Assembly (NCBI RefSeq): GCF_002849605.1
Contig: NZ_NPIB01000007.1
Span: 101,388-165,387, forward strand
Direction of reading: 5' to 3'
DNA: 64,000 bases
Source: Photobacterium carnosum
Lineage (GTDB): Bacteria > Pseudomonadota > Gammaproteobacteria > Enterobacterales > Vibrionaceae
Shown: in pieces, positions 1-7,830 of the stretch
How the letters are laid out: each line of letters starts with the position of its first letter
Position numbering within the stretch: the first letter of the stretch is position 1
Notes under the pieces: generated by a model
Seen by the model: the letters and a program-made list of their open reading frames with translations, nothing else
The model's database searches: none
What the model was told of the DNA's origin: nothing
Position numbers and translations under genes: made by a program

Positions 1-1
1 A

Positions 2-466
2 TCTCATATTCTGCAAATTAAACCCACATTACCTCAAGCTATTGGAGAAATTGCTTATATAGGTTGGGGCATGACCGATCTTACCCCTTATATCGCGTTT
101 TATCAGGGTGCGAAAATTCCTGCTATTTATAAAACAGGCGTCGGCACCATGGCCGATAATACGTCAGCCTATTGGCAATTACGTAAAGTACAAACCCTTG
201 CGATGACTGACTATAATCAGTTTGCGCCAATGGTGAAAAAAGCTTATGCCGAATTTGAAAAGAAACAAACCGCACTCATGGCACAAACGCAAAAAAACTA
301 TTTAGCAATCTATAAAACTGAGCCTCAAAAAGCACAGGCGCTATTAAACAATTTTGAATTAACTGTTACTCATCAAGCAATGGCAACAGCAAGTAATCTC
401 CAAAATAGAATTATTACCAAGATGACATCAGACACCAATGCAACTTACCCATTCAAAGGTGCTTAA
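2..466 (+). CDS. C69-family dipeptidase, C-terminal part (5' end outside window)
   Basis: The frame is open from base 2 of the window to the TAA at 464-466, so this is the last ~154 codons of a gene that starts upstream. The stretch around residues 20-50, with a YIGWG segment followed by LTPYIAFYQG and then a tyrosine/tryptophan-rich AYWQLRK segment, resembles the C-terminal half of C69 (PepD/U34-type) dipeptidases, whose catalytic N-terminal Cys would lie outside the window. The remaining ~90 residues are helical and lysine/glutamine rich. An internal ATG at 71 exists but is not a credible start because homologous sequence continues upstream of it. A hairpin terminator follows at 556-582. 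Family assignment is from recognition of the segment, not from a search. Confidence 0.7.
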   Translation, partial: SHILQIKPTLPQAIGEIAYIGWGMTDLTPYIAFYQGAKIPAIYKTGVGTMADNTSAYWQLRKVQTLAMTDYNQFAPMVKKAYAEFEKKQTALMAQTQKNYLAIYKTEPQKAQALLNNFELTVTHQAMATASNLQNRIITKMTSDTNATYPFKGA

Positions 467-552
467 TTAACGCTATTGATTATTTATAATAGCGAAAAAC
501 AGAAAATAGAATAGAACAGCAAACATCGCTGGTTATGATTACCGCAGATATT

Positions 553-584
553 AAAAAGGCAGCCTATTAAAGGCTGCCTTTTCA
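553..584. terminator. Bidirectional rho-independent terminator
   Basis: Ten-base stem AAGGCAGCCT (556-565) and AGGCTGCCTT (571-580) with a 5-nt loop, flanked by A and T runs on both sides. It sits between the convergent dipeptidase (+) and amidotransferase (-) genes and can serve both. Confidence 0.85.
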
Positions 585-601
585 ATATTACACACTACAG
601 G

Positions 602-1372
602 TTAATCAATAATTAAATCATATTGAGTGCAGTGATTATTCACAATGTGAGTAATAGTTTGGCGAGGGATTTTTTGCCATGAATCAGAATGATCTAAAGG
701 TTCAGAAGCAAGGATCGTCTTATGTGCTGAACACTGAATAAATACCGGTGGCGGTTGATGATCAGAGCTATAGCGAACCACCCAAAATTGCTCACCATCA
801 GAAATACAAAGTGACGTTTTTAATGGGCCAGTTATAGATTTATCTTCCATTGCTTGTTCAATTTCATACAAAGTCTGATTAATAGCAGCAATAGGATCGA
901 CTCTTAAACCATTTTTGATCATCATTAAAAAGATCAATTCGCTATCGGTTGTTCCGACCCGCTTTAAGAATAACTCTTCAGTTAATTGACGTACTAACGT
1001 GAATTTTACCTGATCAAAACCACTAATTTGACCATTATGCAAAAACATCCAATTATCAAGTACAAACGGATGACAATTGACTCGTGAAACCTGCGAGCCT
1101 GTTGACTGACGAATATGTGCCATAAAACGATGTGAACTAATATGATGCGCTAGCGAGCGTAAATTCTCATCACCCCATGCGGGTAAAATATCATGATAAT
1201 AGCCGGGTAACGCACGGTGCGAATACCACCCTAAACCAAAACCATCACCATTAGCTCGAACGATGCGTTTTTTATTTGATTCGACACTTTGCTGAATTAA
1301 TGAATGTTCAGGTTGATAAATCAATTCATCCAAATAGATACTATCACCATGATAGGCTAACCATCGGGACAT
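602..1372 (-). CDS. Class II glutamine amidotransferase-like protein (YafJ/EgtC type) with Ser at the nucleophile position
   Basis: A 256-residue protein of the N-terminal-nucleophile amidotransferase fold. The start ATG at 1372 is preceded by AAGGAA at a good distance and gives the family-typical N terminus M-x-RWLAY. An upstream in-frame ATG at 1432 would add 20 unrelated residues and was not used. Family features seen are the PEHSL segment (about residue 22), NGDGFGLGWY (about 41-50), HIRQSTG, and FLHNGQISGF, which correspond to the glutamine-binding and oxyanion regions of class II glutaminases. The expected residue 2 is Cys, exposed after Met removal and acting as nucleophile; here the codon is TCC, Ser. 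Either it uses a Ser nucleophile or it no longer hydrolyses glutamine. Monocistronic by appearance. Confidence 0.8.
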   Translation of the reverse strand: MSRWLAYHGDSIYLDELIYQPEHSLIQQSVESNKKRIVRANGDGFGLGWYSHRALPGYYHDILPAWGDENLRSLAHHISSHRFMAHIRQSTGSQVSRVNCHPFVLDNWMFLHNGQISGFDQVKFTLVRQLTEELFLKRVGTTDSELIFLMMIKNGLRVDPIAAINQTLYEIEQAMEDKSITGPLKTSLCISDGEQFWVVRYSSDHQPPPVFIQCSAHKTILASEPLDHSDSWQKIPRQTITHIVNNHCTQYDLIID

Positions 1373-1521
1373 AGCATATTCCTTACTTAATAAAACACAT
1401 AGACTGAATAAGTAACCTAATTTATCACGCACTAGACGTGATCTCTATGCTTATATTGTTCGTTACCGCCTACTTATTTATACATATCACTGTTGATACA
1501 TATCACCATCGTAAACAAAGT

Positions 1522-2304
1522 TTATTCTCGTTCTTTCATATATTGTTTTGGCGGTTTCCCTAACGTTTTTTTAAAAAACAAAATAAACGCGCTGACAGAT
1601 TCATAGCCTAAATCTTCGGCTACTCGTTGTACGGATTCACCCATTGATAACTTTTGTAATGCAACAACAATATGTAGCTGCCCACGCCAACGACCAAAGG
1701 TTAATCCAATTTCTTGTTTAACCAAACGTGCTAACGTACGTTCACTCATCGCAAATTGTGTCGCCCACTCACTAACGGTTTTTCTATCACCAGGATTAGC
1801 TAATAAACGCTGCGCAATTTGATGTAATCGCGGCTCGGATGGAATGGGAAAATCAAACTGTTCAGTTGGCATTAATATCAATTCATCTACCAATACATCA
1901 ACTAAACGTGCTACCGCGCCATCTTTATCATAGTCTTGACGTTCTTGTGCCAGACGAATAATTAATTCTCGCAATAACGGTGTGATAGAAAGTGTGCACG
2001 CTTTATTAGGCATTCCAATAATATCTTGATCAACAAACAGCATACATACATCGGCATCGGGTGAAATACAGATACTATGTGGAATCTGGCTTGAAATCCA
2101 AACGGCGCAATGCGCTGGCACCATCCACACAGCATCATCAATATAGCATTTAGCAAACCCGGTTAACGGCATAACTAATTGGCCTTTATGGTGCTGGTGG
2201 AATGGCGCTTCTTCTTCTTTTTCAATACCTACAACCCGTAATGCTAGTACCTTTTGTGGGTATAGATCCGTATCAAACCCCATAATATTGGCTTTAAAAT
2301 GCAT
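1522..2304 (-). CDS. AraC-family transcriptional regulator
   Basis: A 260-residue protein with an N-terminal cupin-like sensor (about 1-110, including a HQHHKGQLVMP segment) and a C-terminal double helix-turn-helix AraC DNA-binding domain (about 155-258). The second HTH carries the typical VAEDLGYESVSAFILFFKKTLGKPPKQY signature in pieces at about 225-255. The overall plan is that of NimR/YpdC-like regulators that usually control an adjacent exporter. No exporter is directly adjacent here, so the target is unknown. An alternative start is Met8 at 2283. Neither ATG has a strong ribosome binding site. Confidence 0.88.
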   Translation of the reverse strand: MHFKANIMGFDTDLYPQKVLALRVVGIEKEEEAPFHQHHKGQLVMPLTGFAKCYIDDAVWMVPAHCAVWISSQIPHSICISPDADVCMLFVDQDIIGMPNKACTLSITPLLRELIIRLAQERQDYDKDGAVARLVDVLVDELILMPTEQFDFPIPSEPRLHQIAQRLLANPGDRKTVSEWATQFAMSERTLARLVKQEIGLTFGRWRGQLHIVVALQKLSMGESVQRVAEDLGYESVSAFILFFKKTLGKPPKQYMKERE

Positions 2305-2407
2305 AATCTGTCTGCTTTTAAATATGAAGAATAAATATATCTCAATACAGAAACAAAAGTAAGGTCTAAATCATACGATTAATAAGATCACAATTTTAAA
2401 CAATTAT

Positions 2408-2434
2408 AAAAAAAAGCCACTCGAAAGTGACCTT
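2408..2434 (-). terminator. Terminator of the curA-GST transcription unit
   Basis: Read on the minus strand, an 8-bp stem with a UUCG loop is followed by a run of eight T. It lies just beyond the GST stop codon. Confidence 0.75.
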
Positions 2435-2453
2435 TAATAAACCATAATAACAA

Positions 2454-3068
2454 TTAACCCAATTGCTGCTCAATCTGATCCGCTTTAATAAACTTATCAT
2501 GCGTTGCTAATTGAGCTTGATAACGTTGAATATTCGGATAATTAACGATCATGCCGTTATTTTGCAGTATTTCAGCAATAAACGACATCATGATATCAGC
2601 ACCAGTAAGTCGCTCTTCAACTAAATAGGTTTTGCCTTCAAGGCTCTGCTCAAAATAACCAATAACCTTTTCAGCTTCAACGTCAGCATAGCCTTCTAAG
2701 AAATTAGTTTTCGCGCCATCTTTAGCAACAAACATCTTTAATAATAACGGTAGAATAGCCGAACTTTCAGCGAAATGAAGCCATTGTAAATATTCAATAT
2801 AAGCAGGCGTTCCTGCTTTAGGTGCTAAATTAGGGTTATAGGTCTGAATTAAATATTCAGTAATAGCGCCAGATTCAGCAATCACCGTCCCATTATCTTC
2901 AATAACTGGCGATTTTCCAAGCGGGTGGATATTTTTCAATTCTGGCGGCGCTAAAAAAGTGACCGCGTCACGTAAATAAGGCTTAACCTCATACGCTAAG
3001 CCAAGCTCTTCCAATAACCAAATAATGCGTTTTGAACGTGATTTATTTAAGTGATGTAGTGTGATCAT
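2454..3068 (-). CDS. Glutathione S-transferase
   Basis: A 204-residue cytosolic GST. The N-terminal thioredoxin-like domain (1-80) has a KSRSKRIIWLLEELG motif with Ser9/Ser11 candidates for the catalytic hydroxyl. It also has the cis-Pro/ESGAITEYL glutathione-binding segment at about 64-74, in which Glu-Ser-Gly contact the gamma-glutamyl group. The helical C-terminal domain has the N-capping motif LTGADIMMSF at about 154-163. It starts 15 bp downstream of the curA stop with AGG 7 nt before the ATG, so the two are probably one transcript. Together with NemR and CurA this suggests electrophile or quinone detoxification by conjugation (inference). Confidence 0.92.
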   Translation of the reverse strand: MITLHHLNKSRSKRIIWLLEELGLAYEVKPYLRDAVTFLAPPELKNIHPLGKSPVIEDNGTVIAESGAITEYLIQTYNPNLAPKAGTPAYIEYLQWLHFAESSAILPLLLKMFVAKDGAKTNFLEGYADVEAEKVIGYFEQSLEGKTYLVEERLTGADIMMSFIAEILQNNGMIVNYPNIQRYQAQLATHDKFIKADQIEQQLG

Positions 3069-3083
3069 AATATACCTGCCGTA

Positions 3084-4112
3084 TTATTGAGCTTGATTGG
3101 TTTGAATAACAAGTTTGCCAAAGTTCTTACCGTCTAATAAGCCAATAAACGCTTGAGGTGCATTTTCTAATCCTTGCACTAAATCTTCACGATAATGGAT
3201 TTTACCTTCCGCTAACCATTGGCTCATCTCTATTGCGAATTCATCATAACGATCAGCATAATCATCAAAGATAATAAAGCCTTGCATCTTAATACGCTTA
3301 ACTAATAGCGTACCCATTAGCATCGACATGCGATCAGGCCCTTGGGGTAATTCAGTGGCATTATATTGAGAAATCAAACCACATAGTGGAATTCGAGCCC
3401 CCGTATTAAGTAGTGGTAATACTGCATCAAAGACTTTACCACCGACATTTTCATAATAAATATCAATGCCGTTATCACAAGCAGCTGCTAGCTGTACCGC
3501 AAAATCATCAGCTTTGTGATCAATACAATCATCAAAACCTAGCACGTCTTTGGCATAGCGACATTTTTCTTCGCCACCAGCAACACCCACAACGCGACAA
3601 TCTTTAATTTTACCAATTTGACCCACCATTGAACCCACAGCGCCAGTTGCTGCTGCTACAACAATGGTATCACCCTGCTTAGGTTTACCAATATCAAGCA
3701 AACCCATGTAAGCGGTGAAACCTGGCATTCCCATCACACCCAACGCATAAGATGGATGTGTTGGCTGCATACCCAATTTAATTAAGCCGTCACCATTTGA
3801 AACGGCATAATCTTGCCAACCTGAATAAGATAACACCCACTCACCTTGTGCAAAATCAACATGATTAGACTGCTCAACTTGACATACCGTACCACCAACC
3901 ATAATCTCACCGATCGCAACAGGCTCAGCATAAGACTTAGCATCACTCATACGACCACGCATATAAGGGTCTAATGATAAATACACACTACGCAGTAAAA
4001 TCTCCCCTTCAGCTATCGTTGGAATAGCGGTTTGTTCTAAACGAAAATTATCAGCTGTTGGAGCACCAACAGGGCGAGATGCTAATACGATTTTGCGGTT
4101 TACGTTTGTCAT
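3084..4112 (-). CDS. curA: NADPH-dependent medium-chain reductase, CurA type
   Basis: A 342-residue zinc-independent MDR-superfamily reductase with close resemblance along its length to E. coli CurA (NADPH-dependent reductase of curcumin and related alpha,beta-unsaturated ketones). Visible are LASRPVGAP at the N terminus, the YLSLDPYMRGRMSD segment (about 44-57), the Rossmann glycine motif AAATGAVGSMVGQIGK (about 152-167), and YYENVGGKVFDAVLPLLNTGARIPLCG. The start at 4112 was chosen because AAGGA lies 7 nt upstream. The longer ATG at 4142 falls inside the operator and has no ribosome site. The 15-nt operator at 4143-4157 identical to that of nemR implies direct NemR control. The GST gene follows 15 bp downstream. 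Confidence 0.93.
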   Translation of the reverse strand: MTNVNRKIVLASRPVGAPTADNFRLEQTAIPTIAEGEILLRSVYLSLDPYMRGRMSDAKSYAEPVAIGEIMVGGTVCQVEQSNHVDFAQGEWVLSYSGWQDYAVSNGDGLIKLGMQPTHPSYALGVMGMPGFTAYMGLLDIGKPKQGDTIVVAAATGAVGSMVGQIGKIKDCRVVGVAGGEEKCRYAKDVLGFDDCIDHKADDFAVQLAAACDNGIDIYYENVGGKVFDAVLPLLNTGARIPLCGLISQYNATELPQGPDRMSMLMGTLLVKRIKMQGFIIFDDYADRYDEFAIEMSQWLAEGKIHYREDLVQGLENAPQAFIGLLDGKNFGKLVIQTNQAQ

Positions 4113-4142
4113 TGAGCTATCCTTTTCTTTTTTATTAAACAT

Positions 4143-4157
4143 TAGACCAGTCGTCTA
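4143..4157. promoter_or_regulatory. Putative NemR operator in front of curA
   Basis: The imperfect palindrome TAGACCAGTCGTCTA lies 31 bp upstream of the curA start. The identical 15-mer recurs in front of the nemR gene at 4828-4842. Two exact copies, one before the regulator and one before its neighbour, are strong evidence for a TetR-family operator. Confidence 0.85.
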
Positions 4158-4169
4158 GCTTAGGGCTTT

Positions 4170-4198
4170 AAAAAATCCCATCATAAAATAATGGGATA
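4170..4198 (-). terminator. Terminator of nemR
   Basis: ATCCCAT (4175-4181) and ATGGGAT (4191-4197) form a hairpin followed on the minus strand by six T. It separates nemR from curA, so curA-GST need the promoter at the 4143 operator. Confidence 0.8.
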
Positions 4199-4216
4199 AT
4201 TAATAAGTAACCACCA

Positions 4217-4807
4217 CTAGACCACGGGTTGTAGCTGAGCTTTTGTTGTTACTAACGCTTGTTGTAATACGTTTAAATCTTGACTAAGCTTATAAAACAA
4301 ACTCGCACCAAGCCATAATTGATACAGCGTTTGTGCAGTTAATTGACTATCGGTTATCGTAATTGAACCATCTTTAATACCATCGTCAATGCAGTTTGCA
4401 AGTAAGCTAACAATTCTATTAGCCCCTATTCGTAATGCCTCACGCATCGGTTCAGACAAATCAGAGACTTCAGCACTGAGTTTAACAACAACACATTTAT
4501 TGGCATTACAAGTGCCATTATCGATGATTAACCAACGTGAAAAATAATCAGTTACACGCTCAAAACCCGTTCCAGTACCTTGTACTAAAATAGCGCTAAC
4601 GTGTTCTAAATATTGTTCAAAATAGTGTTGAATTAACGCCTCACCAAATTGCTCTTTTGACTTAAAATAATGATAAAAAGAACCTTTTGGTACCGCTGCT
4701 GTTTTTAAAATTTCAGACAGGCCAACATTTGTGAATCCCTTGGTCACCACAAGTTGGTAACCAATATCTAAAATATGCTGACGTGTATCGTTTGTTTTTA
4801 TTTTCAT
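4217..4807 (-). CDS. nemR: TetR-family redox/electrophile-responsive repressor, NemR type
   Basis: A 196-residue TetR/AcrR repressor. The N-terminal HTH (about 8-55) ends in VPKGSFYHYFKSKEQFG, and the ligand domain contains KLSAEVSDLSEPMR and LYQLWLGASLFYKLS. These match E. coli NemR closely by eye. NemR senses hypochlorite, N-ethylmaleimide and methylglyoxal through a cysteine that pairs with a lysine. Here two Cys occur just before VVVKLSAEV (C-N-A-N-K-C), the second at the position of the NemR sensor Cys, and a Lys is present in the FYKLS segment. In E. coli nemR precedes nemA and gloA, but here it precedes curA and a GST. It is preceded by the palindrome at 4825-4845, indicating autorepression. 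There is no clear ribosome binding site. Confidence 0.88.
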   Translation of the reverse strand: MKIKTNDTRQHILDIGYQLVVTKGFTNVGLSEILKTAAVPKGSFYHYFKSKEQFGEALIQHYFEQYLEHVSAILVQGTGTGFERVTDYFSRWLIIDNGTCNANKCVVVKLSAEVSDLSEPMREALRIGANRIVSLLANCIDDGIKDGSITITDSQLTAQTLYQLWLGASLFYKLSQDLNVLQQALVTTKAQLQPVV

Positions 4808-4824
4808 GCGATAACTATAAACTC

Positions 4825-4845
4825 GACTAGACCAGTCGTCTAGTC
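4825..4845. promoter_or_regulatory. Putative NemR operator in front of nemR
   Basis: A 21-bp palindrome with perfect 8-bp arms GACTAGAC and GTCTAGTC around a 5-bp centre, 18 bp upstream of the nemR start. Its core is identical to the site before curA. Confidence 0.87.
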
Positions 4846-4951
4846 TTGTGTTCCATTATTTTAAATAGCGTCGTTACGGCTTGTAATAAATATCTTCTTT
4901 CTATCTCATTTATAACGACGGATATTAATAGACATACAGCACCGAATACGT

Positions 4952-5602
4952 ATGATCAGCAACATTAGTTATGCAAAACACCTATATAACACTGTCAATT
5001 GGAATAACATTTTGATTAGAGAAAATGTATTTACCCCATTTGCATCTTGGGAAAAACCTTTAGTTTCTGAAGTTGCTGAAGTAATTAATTTATTGAAAAA
5101 TAACGGTTATGACACCAAAAAACTGACATTAGCTACTGGCTTAAAAGAAAAAAATATCTGTAAGTGGACAGCGAAGTATAAAAAAGAACCATTAGAGGTT
5201 TCTACAATCCCTTACCCATGCTGGTGCTTTATTTCAGCCCTCGTTGGCCGATTAAATATCGCAACCAACGGTAAAGTAATTGAAGTGGAAGAAATTAAGC
5301 AAATATTACATTTATTTAAGCCTTCTGCATTCGGTGCCCAAGATACATTTATCTGCCCGACAAGTAGCCATTTTGCTAAGTTAATTAATAGTGGTTTATT
5401 TGAAGAAATGACGACTGAAAGCCTTTCAGAGCTATATAATTGGAGTTCTGGTTATTTTAATGAAAGCTTACGTCTCGGTAAAATGCCTTACTTAAACTGG
5501 TGTCTGATTCTGATGATGTTTGGTATTAACATCCAGAAAATGGCATTAAAAAATCTTGAGACTGACATTGTTCTAGAACAATCAGCTTATGATGCTGATT
5601 AA
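4952..5602 (+). CDS. Unknown protein with an internally duplicated HTH-like module
   Basis: A 216-residue protein I do not recognise. Two segments of about 55 residues share a pattern: one at about 39-105 ending in IPYPCWCFISALVGRLN, the other at about 140-198 ending in MPYLNWCLILMMFGIN. Each begins with an A-x-x-IN helix, has a central Leu-rich helix and a Trp, and closes with (I/M)PY-x-x-WC plus a hydrophobic helix. This resembles the compact helix-turn-helix arrangement of some phage-type regulators in which a W..(I/M)PY..W segment follows the recognition helix, but no DNA-binding function is shown. No signal peptide. Its ribosome binding site is weak. Divergent from nemR. Confidence 0.7.
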   Translation: MISNISYAKHLYNTVNWNNILIRENVFTPFASWEKPLVSEVAEVINLLKNNGYDTKKLTLATGLKEKNICKWTAKYKKEPLEVSTIPYPCWCFISALVGRLNIATNGKVIEVEEIKQILHLFKPSAFGAQDTFICPTSSHFAKLINSGLFEEMTTESLSELYNWSSGYFNESLRLGKMPYLNWCLILMMFGINIQKMALKNLETDIVLEQSAYDAD

Positions 5603-5805
5603 AAACTAAAGTAATGCCTTGTGTAGACTACCAACGTGTTAACACAGGGCGTTTCTTTATCTATAATCGCATGATGTAAATCATAATGTGATAATACCGT
5701 TCCTATTTACCTCCTGCTATCGTGACATAACGTATAATAACTTGATTCATGATAATACCTGATTAAAATAGTCGATTATTATCGTCGACAGGAACTTCAC
5801 ACCTC

Positions 5806-7041
5806 ATGCCAACCTTGACCCAACCTTTGGCGTTAAAACCCACTACCCTATTTACCCTTTACAGTATTATCTTCCTTGGCTCTGCCGGGTTTTTTATTAC
5901 TATTCCCGCTTATGTGAGTTTATTTCTAACTGATCACTCGCTTGCCATTGCACAAAATATGCCAATAGAACAACGACGTACTTTGTTTGGTACGGTGATG
6001 TCAGCCGCTCCTTTTATCTCCATGTTTTTCACCCCCCTCATTGCCCGTTTTGCTGACCGCTTTAGCCGTAAAGTAACTATGGTCCTATGTTTAATTATTG
6101 CCGCTATTGGTTTTGCGATGCCAATTTATGCCATTGTTATCGGATCTATTGCATTATTATTTGCAGGTAACATGATCAATAGCCTTGGCTCTGCTAGCCA
6201 GCCGATTGCACAAGCGATTCTTGCTGATAATAGCCGAGGCAAAACCAAAGCGACATTAATGAGTATGGTGGCAATCGTAATGACAGCTGCCATGTCATTT
6301 GGTCCAGCATTAGGCAGTAAATTATCAGCAACCTATGGCACTCAAGCACCATTTTATGCTTGTCTTATTATTGCTATCTTTTGTTTAATACTACTAAATC
6401 TTGTTCGGTTACCGCCGCAAATCACCTTACACAATGAAAATCCACTCTCTTTTGTTGCCCCATTAAAACGGAGCCAACCGGGCTTATTGGCTTGTTTAGC
6501 GATCGTTTTTATTTGTCAGTTTAGTTGGAGTTTATACTTTCAAAATATCGCGTTTATTTTCCCTCAAAAATGGGGCATTAGTGTAGAAAGCAGCTTCTAC
6601 CAATATTTTATGATGGCGATTGGCGTGGTGATGATCTGTTCGCTATTACTGCTTCCTCGGCTGATTCTAGCGCGTATTAATGTACTATCAGCATTACGGA
6701 TCACAACCCTATTTGCTGCTATTGGAATGATTTTATTAGCGATCACGCCAACGCCAAACACTCACATTGCCGCGATGATTTTTACCGCCGTTATGGTGGC
6801 GATCTCCTTTCCTTTTTATATTACGGCATTATCAGATAGAGCCAGTGAAGCGGATCAAGGTTGGGTTATGGCAATGTCGAGTGCCATGGTGGGTTTAGCG
6901 TGGACATTAAGTGGCTATTTAACCAGTGTATTTGTCAATATTGATTTAATTCTACCGACAGCGATTGCTGCCATCGGTTATGTAATTGCGATGATTATCG
7001 TCCCTAAAAAGGCAGCAACGCTCGTTACGGCGGCTAATTAA
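5806..7041 (+). CDS. MFS transporter (DHA1-type efflux permease)
   Basis: A 411-residue inner-membrane protein with about 12 hydrophobic segments. The loop between helices 2 and 3 has the MFS motif A in the form ARFADRFSRKVTM (about 80-92), and a motif-C-like glycine/proline-rich helix 5 follows (SFGPALGSKL, about 164-173). Substrate is not evident. An AGGA lies 11 nt before the ATG. The stop codon is followed at once by the M23-like gene, whose candidate starts lie 1 and 22 bp away, so the two are almost certainly cotranscribed and perhaps translationally coupled. Confidence 0.85.
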   Translation: MPTLTQPLALKPTTLFTLYSIIFLGSAGFFITIPAYVSLFLTDHSLAIAQNMPIEQRRTLFGTVMSAAPFISMFFTPLIARFADRFSRKVTMVLCLIIAAIGFAMPIYAIVIGSIALLFAGNMINSLGSASQPIAQAILADNSRGKTKATLMSMVAIVMTAAMSFGPALGSKLSATYGTQAPFYACLIIAIFCLILLNLVRLPPQITLHNENPLSFVAPLKRSQPGLLACLAIVFICQFSWSLYFQNIAFIFPQKWGISVESSFYQYFMMAIGVVMICSLLLLPRLILARINVLSALRITTLFAAIGMILLAITPTPNTHIAAMIFTAVMVAISFPFYITALSDRASEADQGWVMAMSSAMVGLAWTLSGYLTSVFVNIDLILPTAIAAIGYVIAMIIVPKKAATLVTAAN

Positions 7042-7063
7042 AATGATGAATAGGACAACAGAC

Positions 7064-7738
7064 ATGACACCATTAACCAGTGTACTTCAAGCTCATCAGT
7101 TTCATGCAGTGATTCCAGAACCGCTTCAATTTGGTCGCGGGCTCATTGTTGATCTTTCCCCTGCTAGTGAGCTTTGGAATAAAGTAACGTCAACCCACAA
7201 TTTTGCTGATGAAATAGCCTATCAGGCAACAGCAATGAACGCACAAATAGTGATTGGTCGTTATGCAGAACAACGGCTGATTTATCAAGATAAAGCGAAT
7301 TTTAGTAACAGTAAAAATCGTACCGTTCATATGGGAATCGATTTAGGTGTTCCCTCTTTAACACCGGTTTTTGCACCGCTTGATGGCGAAATACATAGTA
7401 TTGCTAATCACCAAGGTGAAGGAGACTACGGCCCCACTATTATTTTACGCCACCAGCTTGAGGGAATAGCCTTTTTTACTTTATATGGTCATCTTCACCA
7501 AGCCGCACATACGCAATTGCACGTGGGCGATCATATACAAGCAGGTCAACAATTTACGGCAATCGGCACCACAGCAGAAAATGGCGGTTGGGCTCCGCAT
7601 CTTCATTTACAGATTATTGAGGATATGGGAACCAACACTGACGACTATATTGGCGTTGTTGATCCCGCTGAGTTAGATTTTTACCTACGTAACTGCCCCA
7701 ATCCTAACTTGATACTGAAATGCTCTGATCTTGATTAA
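7064..7738 (+). CDS. Cytosolic M23 (LytM/lysostaphin-like) metallopeptidase-domain protein
   Basis: A 224-residue protein whose C-terminal two thirds are an M23 metallopeptidase domain. The zinc-binding HxxxD is seen as HMGIDLG (about residues 87-93), the loop motif as YGHLH (about 141-145), and the second ligand pair as HLHL (about 178-181). All catalytic positions are present. No signal peptide or membrane segment precedes the domain, unlike cell-wall M23 enzymes. The GRYAEQRLIYQD and NGGWAPHLHLQ segments are those of the M23 module found inside large aminotransferase/phosphotransferase fusion proteins, so a cytosolic non-murein role is possible (inference). The start at 7064 was chosen for AGGA 8 nt upstream; a longer start at 7043 has no ribosome site. 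Confidence 0.8.
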   Translation: MTPLTSVLQAHQFHAVIPEPLQFGRGLIVDLSPASELWNKVTSTHNFADEIAYQATAMNAQIVIGRYAEQRLIYQDKANFSNSKNRTVHMGIDLGVPSLTPVFAPLDGEIHSIANHQGEGDYGPTIILRHQLEGIAFFTLYGHLHQAAHTQLHVGDHIQAGQQFTAIGTTAENGGWAPHLHLQIIEDMGTNTDDYIGVVDPAELDFYLRNCPNPNLILKCSDLD

Positions 7739-7756
7739 AAATCAACGGCCCAAATC

Positions 7757-7795
7757 TTAAATCGCATATTCACAATAAAATGATATGCGATTTAA
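7757..7795. terminator. Long hairpin between convergent genes
   Basis: A perfect 13-bp inverted repeat (TTAAATCGCATAT at 7757-7769 and its complement at 7783-7795) lies between the M23 and PcfJ-like genes. There is no clear T run, so termination is inferred from position. Confidence 0.55.
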
Positions 7796-7830
7796 ATCTC
7801 TTGGTTAATATACTAACAATAATCACAGCA

